Positions 1 through 5,398 of a DNA stretch of 5,398 nt are shown here, one piece after another; position 1 is the stretch's first letter, and each line of letters begins with the position of its first letter. The stretch covers positions 1-5,398 of the forward strand of contig JAJYSF010000093.1 of the NCBI GenBank assembly GCA_021793715.1, read 5' to 3'. Both the position numbers and the translations under genes were made by a program. A model generated the notes under the pieces. That model was not told the DNA's origin and did not search any database. It saw nothing but the letters and a program-made list of their open reading frames with translations. This stretch comes from Actinomycetes bacterium (GTDB taxonomy: Bacteria > Actinomycetota > Actinomycetes > Actinomycetales > Microbacteriaceae).

Positions 1-293
1 CCGATCTCCCCGAGCTCGTCACCCCGGACGAGGTCGACGTCTCGGACCTGCGGCTGCGCAGCTTCGTCAACGGTGAGCCGCGACAGGACTCGCGCACCTC
101 CGACCTCATCTTCGACGTGCCCTACATCGTGTGGCATCTCTCGCAGCACCTCACTCTCGAGCCGGGTGACGTGATCATGACAGGCACGCCGGAGGGTGTC
201 GCCCTCTCGGGTCGCTTCCCCTACCTGAAGGCCGGCGACGTCGTCGAGCTCGACATCGAGGGCCTCGGATCCCAGAAGCAGGTGTTCGCGTGA
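1..293 (+). CDS. FAH-family hydrolase, C-terminal part (probable 2,4-diketo-3-deoxy-L-fuconate hydrolase)
   Basis: This is the 3' end of a gene whose start lies left of the window; 96 codons are visible, ending at TGA 291-293. The translation carries the C-terminal core of the fumarylacetoacetate hydrolase fold: an NGE...QDSRTSDLIFDV segment, then LEPGDVIMTGTPEGVA, then the closing YLKAGDVVELDIEGLGSQ. The metal-binding acidic residues of the family lie upstream and cannot be checked. Family members cleave C-C bonds of diketo acids in the cytoplasm. Next to a sugar-acid SDR, an L-fuconate dehydratase and a fucose dehydrogenase-like reductase, the best inference is hydrolysis of 2,4-diketo-3-deoxy-L-fuconate to pyruvate and lactate, the last step of non-phosphorylative L-fucose breakdown. 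The stop overlaps the GTG start of the next gene (GTGA), so the two are probably translationally coupled. The family call is firm; the substrate rests on context, and a rhamnonate or related diketo acid is possible. Confidence 0.88.
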   Translation, partial: DLPELVTPDEVDVSDLRLRSFVNGEPRQDSRTSDLIFDVPYIVWHLSQHLTLEPGDVIMTGTPEGVALSGRFPYLKAGDVVELDIEGLGSQKQVFA

Positions 294-1041
294 GCGCTGG
301 CGGAACGTTCGACGGGCTGAAGGCGATCGTCACCGGCGGCGCGAGCGGGATCGGCGCGGCCATCGTCGAGCGCCTGCGCGCAGAGGGTGCGCAGGTCGCG
401 ATCTTCGACCGCGAGGTGACCGACGGTCTCGTCGACGCTTACCGTGTGGACGTCACCGATGACCGCACCGTCCGCGAGGGCGTGGCCGCGGTCGCGGAGG
501 ACTTCGGCGGCATCGACATCGTTGTGAACAACGCCGGCATCGGCGCGCAGGGCACGATCGAGGACAATGATGACGACGAGTGGCATCGCGTCTACGACGT
601 GAACGTCGTCGGGCCGTGCGCGTCTCCCGCGCCGCCCTGCCGCACCTGCGTCAGTCGACGGCGGCGGCCATCGTCAACACGTGCTCGATCGCGGCGACCG
701 CGGGCCTTCCCGCACGCGCCCTCTACGGTGCGACGAAGGGCGCGATCCTGTCGCTGACGCTGCAGATGGCGGCTGATCACTTGCGCGAGGGGATCCGCGT
801 GAACTGCGTGAACCCGGGAACCGCGGACACGCCCTGGATCGGGCGGCTGCTCGACTCGGCACCGGATCCCGCCGCAGAGCGCACCGCGCTCAACGCGCGC
901 CAGCCGCACGGACGTCTCGTGCAGGCGGACGAGGTCGCCGACGCGGTTGCCTACCTCGCGAGTCCGCGGGCCGGATCCACCACCGGGACCTCGCTCGCTG
1001 TCGACGGCGGCATGCATGGCCTGCGCCTGCGCCCGCAGTAG
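290..1041 (+). pseudogene. NAD-dependent SDR, probable 2-keto-3-deoxy-L-fuconate 4-dehydrogenase, broken by a 1-nt frameshift
   Basis: A classical short-chain dehydrogenase is split over two frames. From GTG 290 the first frame gives the TGGASGIG cofactor motif (residues 15-22), VAIFD with Asp40 at the end of beta 2 (favours NAD), NNAG (80-83) and the active-site Asn of DVNVVG (Asn105). SDR homology then moves to another frame at VRVSRAALPHL, giving NTCSIAA (Ser133), LYGATK (Tyr146, Lys150), VNCVNPG and a C-terminal DGGMHG, with stop TAG 1039-1041. Adding one base within about 611-616 (GGGCCG) restores a continuous 250-residue protein of normal length; numbering after 108 assumes this. Unrepaired, frame one runs in nonsense to 757. 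The start overlaps the upstream hydrolase stop, with a weak AGCAGG seven bases before it. The inferred role is oxidation of 2-keto-3-deoxy-L-fuconate to the 2,4-diketo acid. No slippery heptamer is visible, so a real deletion or a sequencing error is likelier than programmed frameshifting. Confidence 0.85.
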
Positions 1042-1055
1042 GCCTCACGGGAACG

Positions 1056-1112
1056 TGGGTCGCCAGAGTTTGCGGGCGCGCGTGCCGCGACGCCGCAAAC
1101 TCTGGCGACCCA
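1056..1112. terminator. Long perfect inverted repeat between convergent genes, probable bidirectional terminator
   Basis: A 20-base arm at 1056-1075 is exactly complementary to 1093-1112, with a 17-base spacer (1076-1092) that can itself pair CGCG 1077-1080 with CGCG 1086-1089. It lies 14 bases after the SDR stop on the + strand and 10 bases after the reductase stop on the - strand, where a shared terminator is expected. There is no T-tract on either side, which is usual for high-GC actinobacteria but makes this atypical as an intrinsic terminator. The arm contains CGCCAGAGTTTGCGG. It could also be a copy of an interspersed palindromic repeat; no second copy is in the window. Confidence 0.7.
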
Positions 1113-1122
1113 GTGCGTGGGC

Positions 1123-2097
1123 TTACGGAATGAGCGACTCGGCGGCGAGCTCCGCCCAGAGGTCCTCCGGGATCTCCAGCCGCATCCACTCGGCGTTCTG
1201 ACGGATCTGCGCGGGGCGACTGCTGCCCGACACGACCGTGCGCACAGGCGAGATGCGCGTCGTGTACTGCAACGCCGCCGCCGGCAGCGGGACACCGTAT
1301 GAGCGGCAGACCCCGGCGATGCGGGTCGCCCGGTCCACGAGCGCCTGCGGCGCCTCGCCGTAGTCATAGCGCGGGTTGTCGGCGGGCTGGTCGCTCGCGA
1401 GCAGGCCCGAGTTGAATACCGACGCCGTCACGATACTCGTTCCCGTGCGCTCGCAGGCCGGAACCGTGTCGGCGAGCGACGGCTGCTCGAGCAGCGTGAG
1501 CCGCCCCGCGACCATCAGGACGTCCAGCCCGCCCGATGCCGCGCCGAGCGCGAGCGCGCCCGCGTCCATGGATCCGAGCCCGGACGCCCGGACGACGCCC
1601 TCGCGCTTCAGATCCGCGAGCGCGGCCGTACCCGACGCGAGGTTGCGTTCGAGATCGCCGGAATGGTCGGGATCGTGGAGGTAGACGAGGTCGATCGACG
1701 TCAGGCCGAGCCGCTCGAGCGACTCCTCGATCGACCGGCGCACGCCGTCCGCGGAAAAGTCCCACTGCCGCTTGACGACGGTGGGCACGTGGTAGAAATT
1801 CTCGACGTCGAGCTGGTTCTCACCGCCGGGGTTGGGCACGAGCAGCCGCCCGGCCTTCGTCGAGAGAACGAACTCGTCGCGAGGCTTCGTGCGGAGGAAC
1901 GCGCCGAGCCGTCGCTCCGAGAGGCCGAGGCCGTAGTGCGGGGCGGTGTCGAAGTAGCGCACGCCGGCGTCCCACGCGGCCTCGAGCACGGCACGCGCGT
2001 CGTCATCGGTCACCGGGCGATTCAGGTTGCCGATTCCCGCGGCGCCGAAACCGAACGATGGCAGCGCCAGGTCGCTTCGGCGAGAGACCTCACCCAC
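1123..2097 (-). CDS. Aldo/keto reductase, probable L-fucose (D-threo-aldose) 1-dehydrogenase
   Basis: A 324-residue cytoplasmic aldo/keto reductase of full length. The N-terminal [11 protein letters not shown] and [18 protein letters not shown] (about 48-65) place it near the D-threo-aldose 1-dehydrogenase / L-fucose dehydrogenase / pyridoxal 4-dehydrogenase group. The catalytic tetrad is visible as Asp50, Tyr55, Lys81 (STKAGR) and His141 (YLHDPDHS). A C-terminal [14 protein letters not shown] (about 288-301) fits the cofactor-binding region of the fold. The GTG start at 2097 is supported by GGAGGAG ten bases upstream and sits 8 bases inside the dehydratase gene, so the two are one operon with likely translational coupling. 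In this setting it should oxidise L-fucose to the 1,5-lactone with NAD(P), the first pathway step. Pyridoxal dehydrogenase, known from a Microbacterium, is a near relative and an alternative. The family is certain; the sugar substrate is inferred from the neighbour. Confidence 0.9.
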   Translation of the reverse strand: MGEVSRRSDLALPSFGFGAAGIGNLNRPVTDDDARAVLEAAWDAGVRYFDTAPHYGLGLSERRLGAFLRTKPRDEFVLSTKAGRLLVPNPGGENQLDVENFYHVPTVVKRQWDFSADGVRRSIEESLERLGLTSIDLVYLHDPDHSGDLERNLASGTAALADLKREGVVRASGLGSMDAGALALGAASGGLDVLMVAGRLTLLEQPSLADTVPACERTGTSIVTASVFNSGLLASDQPADNPRYDYGEAPQALVDRATRIAGVCRSYGVPLPAAALQYTTRISPVRTVVSGSSRPAQIRQNAEWMRLEIPEDLWAELAAESLIP

Positions 2098-3370
2098 GGA
2101 ACGTGTACTCCTCCCGGCTCGCCGCCAGCATCTCCATGCCGTTGCCCGGGGCGGTCGGCGCGTGATAGACGCCGCCGGTCACGTGAGTCGGCGTCACGAA
2201 GTGCTCGTGGAGGTGATCGACGTACTCGATCACGCGGCCCTCGGTCGTGCCGGTGACGGCGATGAAGTCGAACATCGACAGGTGCTGCACGGCCTCGCAG
2301 AGTCCGACGCCGCCTGCGTGGGGGCAGACCGGAACGCCGAACTTCGCCGCCAGCAACAGAATCGCGATGTTCTCGTTCACACCCGCGACCCGAGTCGCGT
2401 CGATCTGCAGCACGCTCAGGGCGTTCGCCTGCAGCAGCTGCTTGAACATCACGCGACCACCGCAGTGCTCGCCGGTGGCGACAGGGATCGGGGCGACGCC
2501 CTTCGCGATGGCGGCGTGGGCGAGGATGTCGTCCGGGTTCGTCGGCTCCTCGATCCAGGCGACGTCGAACTCGGCGAGGCGTCCCATCCACTCGATTGCC
2601 TCGTCGACACCCCAGCGCTGGTTCGCATCCGTGCCGATGCGGATGTCGGGCCCGACGGCCTCGCGTGCGAGACCCATACGTCGGATGTCATCGTCGACGT
2701 CGCCACCGACCTTGAGCTTGATCATGCCGAAACCGTCGGCCACGGCCTCGCGGCACAGGCGCACGAGCTTCTCGTCCGAGTACCCCAGCCAGCCGGGCGT
2801 CGTCGTGTAGGCGGGGTAGCCCTGCTCGAGCAGCTCGGCCTCGCGCACGGCACGGCCCGGCTCAGCCGCCCGGAGGATCTCGAGCGCGTCCTCGCGCGTG
2901 AGCGCGTCGGTGAGGTAGCGGAAGTCGATCAGGTCGACGATGTCTTCCGGACTCATCTGCGCGAGCAGGCGCCACAGCGGCAGCCCGGCGCGCTTCGCCT
3001 TCAGATCCCACAGGGCATTGACGACGGCGCCGATCGCCATGTGCATGACGCCCTTCTCCGGACCGAGCCAGCGCAGCTGCGAGTCGCCGACGAGCTCGCG
3101 CCAGAAGGCTCCCATGTCATCGAGGATCGCCTCGGCGTCGCGCCCGACGAGATGCGGCGCGAGGGCGCGGATGGCGGCGGTCTGGATGTCGTTGCCGCGC
3201 CCGATCGTGAACACGAAGCCGTGGCCGGAGTGCCCGTCATCGGCGTCGGTGGTGATCTCGACGTACGCCGCCGAGTAGTCGGGGTCGGCGTTCATCGCAT
3301 CGGAACCGTCCAGGTGCTCGGACGTCGGGAAGCGGATGTCGACGGTGTCGACGGTGACGATCGTGCTCAC
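2090..3370 (-). CDS. fucD: L-fuconate dehydratase (enolase superfamily)
   Basis: A 426-residue member of the mandelate racemase-like enolase superfamily that dehydrates L-fuconate to 2-keto-3-deoxy-L-fuconate. The active-site series is complete: KLK (Lys218, Lys220), DAN (Asp248, Asn250), IEEP (Glu274), GEH (Glu301), [11 protein letters not shown] (Asp324) and [11 protein letters not shown] (His351), with a further glutamate at 382. From memory these positions match the numbering of the characterised Xanthomonas campestris enzyme, in which Asp248/Glu274/Glu301 bind Mg2+, Lys220 and His351 act as acid/base and Asp324 pairs with His351. [14 protein letters not shown] (189-202) is also typical of fuconate dehydratases. 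The start is set at GTG 3370, with GAGGAG five bases upstream; an open frame to 3424 would begin inside the promoter and is rejected. First gene of a two-gene operon, overlapping the reductase by 8 bases. A repressor-type palindrome sits in its promoter. The protein name is strongly supported. Confidence 0.95.
   Translation of the reverse strand: MSTIVTVDTVDIRFPTSEHLDGSDAMNADPDYSAAYVEITTDADDGHSGHGFVFTIGRGNDIQTAAIRALAPHLVGRDAEAILDDMGAFWRELVGDSQLRWLGPEKGVMHMAIGAVVNALWDLKAKRAGLPLWRLLAQMSPEDIVDLIDFRYLTDALTREDALEILRAAEPGRAVREAELLEQGYPAYTTTPGWLGYSDEKLVRLCREAVADGFGMIKLKVGGDVDDDIRRMGLAREAVGPDIRIGTDANQRWGVDEAIEWMGRLAEFDVAWIEEPTNPDDILAHAAIAKGVAPIPVATGEHCGGRVMFKQLLQANALSVLQIDATRVAGVNENIAILLLAAKFGVPVCPHAGGVGLCEAVQHLSMFDFIAVTGTTEGRVIEYVDHLHEHFVTPTHVTGGVYHAPTAPGNGMEMLAASREEYTFRG
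2108..2114 (-). promoter_or_regulatory. Ribosome binding site of the aldo/keto reductase
   Basis: On the - strand this reads GGAGGAG, ten bases before GTG 2097 and inside the last codons of the dehydratase gene. It decides the reductase start, which otherwise has no ATG nearby, and shows that translation begins within the upstream gene. Confidence 0.65.
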
Positions 3371-3375
3371 GTGAT

Positions 3376-3381
3376 CTCCTC
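3376..3381 (-). promoter_or_regulatory. Ribosome binding site of fucD
   Basis: GAGGAG on the - strand, five bases before the GTG at 3370. It fixes this GTG as the start, in preference to the longer open frame reaching 3424. Confidence 0.7.
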
Positions 3382-3394
3382 GGGGTCTTGTTAC

Positions 3395-3424
3395 AGCGTA
3401 GACATCCGATGTCTGTGCGGTCAA
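3395..3424 (-). promoter_or_regulatory. Promoter of the fucD-aldo/keto reductase operon
   Basis: Reading the - strand, TTGACC (3424-3419) resembles a -35 box and TACGCT (3400-3395) fits the actinobacterial -10 form TAnnnT, with an 18-base spacer. Transcription would start about 3388, leaving a leader of roughly 18 bases that contains the GAGGAG site. The palindrome at 3400-3414 fills most of the spacer, so a bound regulator would block RNA polymerase. Confidence 0.55.
3400..3414. promoter_or_regulatory. Perfect palindromic operator, probably for a GntR/FadR-like or LacI-like sugar-acid repressor
   Basis: AGACATCCGATGTCT has 7-base arms in exact inverted repeat around one central base. It lies between the -35 and -10 boxes of the fucD promoter and touches the -10 box. 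Short odd-length palindromes of this kind are typical of GntR-family (FadR group) regulators of sugar-acid catabolism. No regulator gene is in the window, so the family is inferred. The site also sits immediately upstream of the divergent amine oxidase promoter and could affect both. Confidence 0.6.
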
Positions 3425-3436
3425 TCGTGCGACGGG

Positions 3437-3442
3437 TAACCT
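3437..3442 (+). promoter_or_regulatory. -10 box of the amine oxidase gene, consistent with a leaderless transcript
   Basis: TAACCT fits TAnnnT and ends eight bases before ATG 3451, so transcription would begin at or next to the start codon. No convincing Shine-Dalgarno sequence precedes the ATG, and no good -35 box is visible. This arrangement is the common leaderless signature of actinobacteria. It is a pattern call only. Confidence 0.45.
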
Positions 3443-3450
3443 TACGAGCG

Positions 3451-4911
3451 ATGAGGATCACACGTCGCACGATGCTGTTGGGCGCGGGGGCTGGGGCGCT
3501 CACCGTTCTGCTTGCGTCGTGCACGCCGACGCCGGCTCCTCCGCCGGAGGAGACGCCGACGCGCGAGCCGACCGTGACACCGACGCCCGTGGGTGAGATT
3601 CCCGCCGCGGCGGCGTATTTCCGCACGGCGTGGACGACGGATCCGTACGCGTACGGCGCGCGCAGCGTGACGCCCGTCGGGGCGACGGTCGCTGATCGCG
3701 AAACGCTCGCGACGCCGCTCGGCAACCGAGTGTTCTTCGCGGGCGAGGCGACGAGCCAGACGGCGCCCGGCACGATTCGCGGGGCCGTCGAATCGGGCGA
3801 GCGCGCGGCACGCGAGGTCTCCGAGGTGATGGACGACGGTGAGCGCGTCGCCGTGATCGGCGCCGGCGCGGCTGGCGCGACCGTGGCGCGCAGCCTCCTG
3901 GAGGCGGGCGTCGACGTGACGGTCCTCGAGGCGCGCGATCGTGCCGGCGGGCGCCTGGCGACGCACGACGGCGACGACTGGCCGGTTCCGCCCCAGGCTG
4001 GCGCGTGGCTGCTCGGATCCGACGACACCGAGACGGCTTCGCGCATGGCGCTGCTCGGCGTCGGCTCCGTCGCGGTCTCCGGTGTGGCGGGCTTCTCGCG
4101 CGACGGCGAGGTCGAGCCGCCCTCGGGGGAGGACATCGCGAGCGCCATCGCCGATGTGAAGGCCGCGTCATCCGATGTTTCCCTGGCCGAGGCGATGGCG
4201 GAGGCGGGCCTCGCCGATTCCGACGAGCATGACGCGTTCGTGGCCGCCCTGTCGGCGATGACGGGCATCGACCCCGCCACGGCCTCCAGCTGGTACGCGC
4301 CGACCCTGCCCGACGGATCCTTCGACGCGCTCGCGAGCGACGTCGCCCCATTCGTCGAGGCGCCTCTCGGCGACCTCGAGGTGACGTACTCGACGACCGT
4401 CTCGAACGTCGTCCACGACGACTCCGGCGTGAGCCTGCGCCTCGCGGGCGGCGAGGCGCTGACCTACGACCGCGTGATCGTCACGGTGCCGCTCGGCGTG
4501 CTCAAGGCGGGCGCGATCGAGTTCGATCCGCCGCTGACGTTCTCGCACCGTGGTGCGATCTCCGCGCTTGAGATGGGTGCGATCGAATCGGTGTGGCTGC
4601 GCTACGACGCGCCGTTCTGGGCGACGTCGGCCGCGATCTGGCACGTGGTCGGCCCCGCCCGTCCGACCCCGACGCCCGCGCCGACCACCGAGGATCCGGA
4701 TAACGGGACCGAGGAAGAGGTCGAAGAGCCGACCGATCCGACGATCCGCACGTGGATCAACCTGCTTCCCACGACCGGCGAGCCGATCCTCGTGGGCCTC
4801 GTCGGGGGACCCGCGGCACGCGTTGTGGCGGAACTCGACGACGACGCACTGTTGACGCTCGCGGCAGAGTCGCTCCAGCCGTTCACCGACCCCACGACCT
4901 CGGACGACTGA
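3451..4911 (+). CDS. Lipoprotein flavin amine oxidase-like oxidoreductase with circularly permuted domain order
   Basis: A 486-residue exported protein. ATG 3451 is chosen because it places a signal directly at the N-terminus: MRITRR (twin arginine, Tat-like), a hydrophobic stretch to about 20, and lipobox LASC with Cys24 as lipidation site. A Pro/Thr/Glu-rich linker covers about 25-50. Residues 56-120 hold what is normally the C-terminal end of flavin amine oxidases: [25 protein letters not shown] (93-101) and PGT..GAV.SGERAA (106-120). Only then comes the normally N-terminal FAD Rossmann motif, VIGAGAAG (GAGAAG 137-142) with [11 protein letters not shown] (158-168, Glu160 for the FAD ribose), followed by the substrate and second FAD-binding parts ([13 protein letters not shown], 342-354; YDAPFW, 385-390). 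The chain ends at LQPFTD, where relatives continue into the segment found here at 56. A second Pro/Thr/acidic stretch (about 401-430) interrupts the substrate domain. It should oxidise an amine with FAD at the outer membrane face; the substrate is unknown. It is divergent from fucD. Confidence 0.88.
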   Translation: MRITRRTMLLGAGAGALTVLLASCTPTPAPPPEETPTREPTVTPTPVGEIPAAAAYFRTAWTTDPYAYGARSVTPVGATVADRETLATPLGNRVFFAGEATSQTAPGTIRGAVESGERAAREVSEVMDDGERVAVIGAGAAGATVARSLLEAGVDVTVLEARDRAGGRLATHDGDDWPVPPQAGAWLLGSDDTETASRMALLGVGSVAVSGVAGFSRDGEVEPPSGEDIASAIADVKAASSDVSLAEAMAEAGLADSDEHDAFVAALSAMTGIDPATASSWYAPTLPDGSFDALASDVAPFVEAPLGDLEVTYSTTVSNVVHDDSGVSLRLAGGEALTYDRVIVTVPLGVLKAGAIEFDPPLTFSHRGAISALEMGAIESVWLRYDAPFWATSAAIWHVVGPARPTPTPAPTTEDPDNGTEEEVEEPTDPTIRTWINLLPTTGEPILVGLVGGPAARVVAELDDDALLTLAAESLQPFTDPTTSDD

Positions 4912-4918
4912 GCGTCGA

Positions 4919-4937
4919 TCCGCCGCTGATCGGTGGG
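4919..4937 (+). terminator. Weak hairpin after the amine oxidase gene, possible terminator
   Basis: CCGCCG (4920-4925) can pair with CGGTGG (4931-4936) around the loop CTGAT, including one G-T pair, and one more T-G pair can be added outside. It begins eight bases after the stop codon. The stem is short and has no T-tract, so this is tentative. Confidence 0.3.
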
Positions 4938-5278
4938 GACCGGTGACTTGGACTGATGCGCGATTCATGACACGGTAGAGAGCAGACCGACACATGGGCG
5001 ATCAGTCGAAATGGACGCGCATGACGATGAACCGGACGCTCTCGAACCGCACCTTCGCCGGCAGGGCGCTCTGACCTCCGCTGGCGCCTGCGAAAAACGC
5101 CGGGCGCCTGGCCGCGCGGGGCAATGCGGCGAGATGTCCTGTCGTCTTCTGCGCGCCGCCACTGTCGCTGGGTGTCCGGCGTGCCGACGAACGCGATCGC
5201 GCCGTCCACGATGAGGACGGCGCGCGCATCGCGACCGGCTACGGCGTGAGTCTCGACGTGAGCGAGACGGATGAGAAG

Positions 5279-5284
5279 AGAGGA
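5279..5284 (+). promoter_or_regulatory. Ribosome binding site of the ectoine hydroxylase-like gene
   Basis: AGAGGA within a purine-rich run, seven bases before ATG 5292. It supports this ATG as the start. Confidence 0.6.
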
Positions 5285-5291
5285 AGAGAAA

Positions 5292-5398
5292 ATGACGACG
5301 ACGACAACGGCACAGGATCTGTTCCCCACCCGCAGCGGCGAGGAAGCCGGCTTCATCGAGCGCACGAACCCAACGGTCTGGGGGACGGACGGGCCGTT
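5292..5398 (+). CDS. ectD: Ectoine hydroxylase-like protein, N-terminal part
   Basis: Only 35 codons are present before the window ends, starting at ATG 5292 behind a clear purine-rich ribosome site. The translation starts MTTTTTAQDLFPTRSGEE and continues with ERTNPTVWGTDGP. The pattern DL(F/Y)PTR followed by a short variable part and (D/N)P.VWG is the N-terminus I recognise from actinobacterial ectoine hydroxylases, which are Fe(II)/2-oxoglutarate dioxygenases that turn the osmoprotectant ectoine into 5-hydroxyectoine. The catalytic iron and 2-oxoglutarate residues lie beyond the window, so this rests on the N-terminal pattern alone. In many actinobacteria ectD follows ectA-ectB-ectC directly; here no intact ectC precedes it, so it is either a separate unit or the cluster is arranged differently. 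Another phytanoyl-CoA dioxygenase-like enzyme is the main alternative. Confidence 0.7.
   Translation, partial: MTTTTTAQDLFPTRSGEEAGFIERTNPTVWGTDGP

Larger units (their letters stand above)
4912..5291. other. 380-base region without a confident gene
   Basis: No reading frame here is convincing. On the + strand an open 26-codon frame (ATG 4994 to TGA 5074) lacks a ribosome site. Around 5155-5275 both strands give protein-like translations. The - strand reads AVLIVDGAIAFVGTPDTQ, which resembles the N-terminal strand of amidohydrolases. The + strand reads RAVHDEDGARIATGYG, whose VHDEDG recalls the C-terminus of ectoine synthase. Third-position GC is high for both readings and does not settle it. 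The region may hold gene remnants or only untranslated leader DNA for the following gene. Confidence 0.4.

Noticed and set aside
611..616. Programmed ribosomal frameshifting in the SDR
   Set aside because: No slippery heptamer and no obvious stimulatory structure; SDRs are not known to use it. A simple base deletion or sequencing error explains the data.
3371..3424. N-terminal extension of fucD to 3424
   Set aside because: It would run through the promoter boxes and the operator; GTG 3370 has a GAGGAG site and gives active-site numbering that matches the characterised enzyme.
2027..3439. A 470-codon open frame on the + strand opposite fucD
   Set aside because: It is a mirror of the GC-rich dehydratase gene, has no recognisable domain, and is rich in Arg, Val, Asp and His as antisense frames are. 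The opposite frame carries a complete enzyme active site.
3388..3450. Earlier starts for the amine oxidase at 3388 or 3409
   Set aside because: They would put about 14-21 Arg-rich residues before an otherwise standard signal peptide, and the start at 3409 lies inside the palindromic operator.
3237..4280. A 347-codon open frame on the - strand opposite the amine oxidase
   Set aside because: It is Ser/Ala/Pro/Arg-rich without motifs, overlaps both fucD and the divergent promoter, and is antisense to a gene with clear FAD motifs.
4948..4981. Possible promoter TTGGAC / TAGAGA upstream of ectD
   Set aside because: The spacing is 22 bases, too long for a sigma70-type promoter, and it lies over 300 bases from the gene.

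Overview
The window is high-GC DNA with strongly GC-biased third codon positions, GTG starts, overlapping genes and a probable leaderless gene. This fits an actinobacterium. The style of the genes, an ectoine hydroxylase-like gene and a lipoprotein amine oxidase together suggest Microbacteriaceae (for example Microbacterium), but that placement is inference.

Left two thirds (1-3424): four catabolic genes lie in two convergent pairs and together resemble the non-phosphorylative L-fucose pathway. On the + strand are the 3' end of a fumarylacetoacetate hydrolase (FAH) family gene (1-293) and an overlapping short-chain dehydrogenase (290-1041) that carries a one-base frameshift near 611-616. On the - strand are an L-fuconate dehydratase (2090-3370) and an overlapping aldo/keto reductase, probably L-fucose dehydrogenase (1123-2097). 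The expected route is L-fucose, L-fuconolactone/L-fuconate, 2-keto-3-deoxy-L-fuconate, 2,4-diketo-3-deoxy-L-fuconate, then pyruvate and lactate. The lactonase, transporter and regulator are not seen here. A perfect 20-bp inverted repeat (1056-1112) separates the two converging pairs. The dehydratase pair has a sigma70-like promoter whose spacer holds a perfect 15-bp palindrome (3400-3414), very likely the pathway operator.

Right third (3425-5398): a divergent + strand gene (3451-4911) encodes a lipoprotein flavin amine oxidase whose domain order is circularly permuted. The segment that normally ends such enzymes comes directly after the signal peptide and linker, ahead of the N-terminal-type Rossmann dinucleotide-binding motif. 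This is the most unusual item in the window. A 380-base stretch without a confident gene follows (4912-5291), and the window ends in the first 35 codons of an ectoine hydroxylase-like gene.
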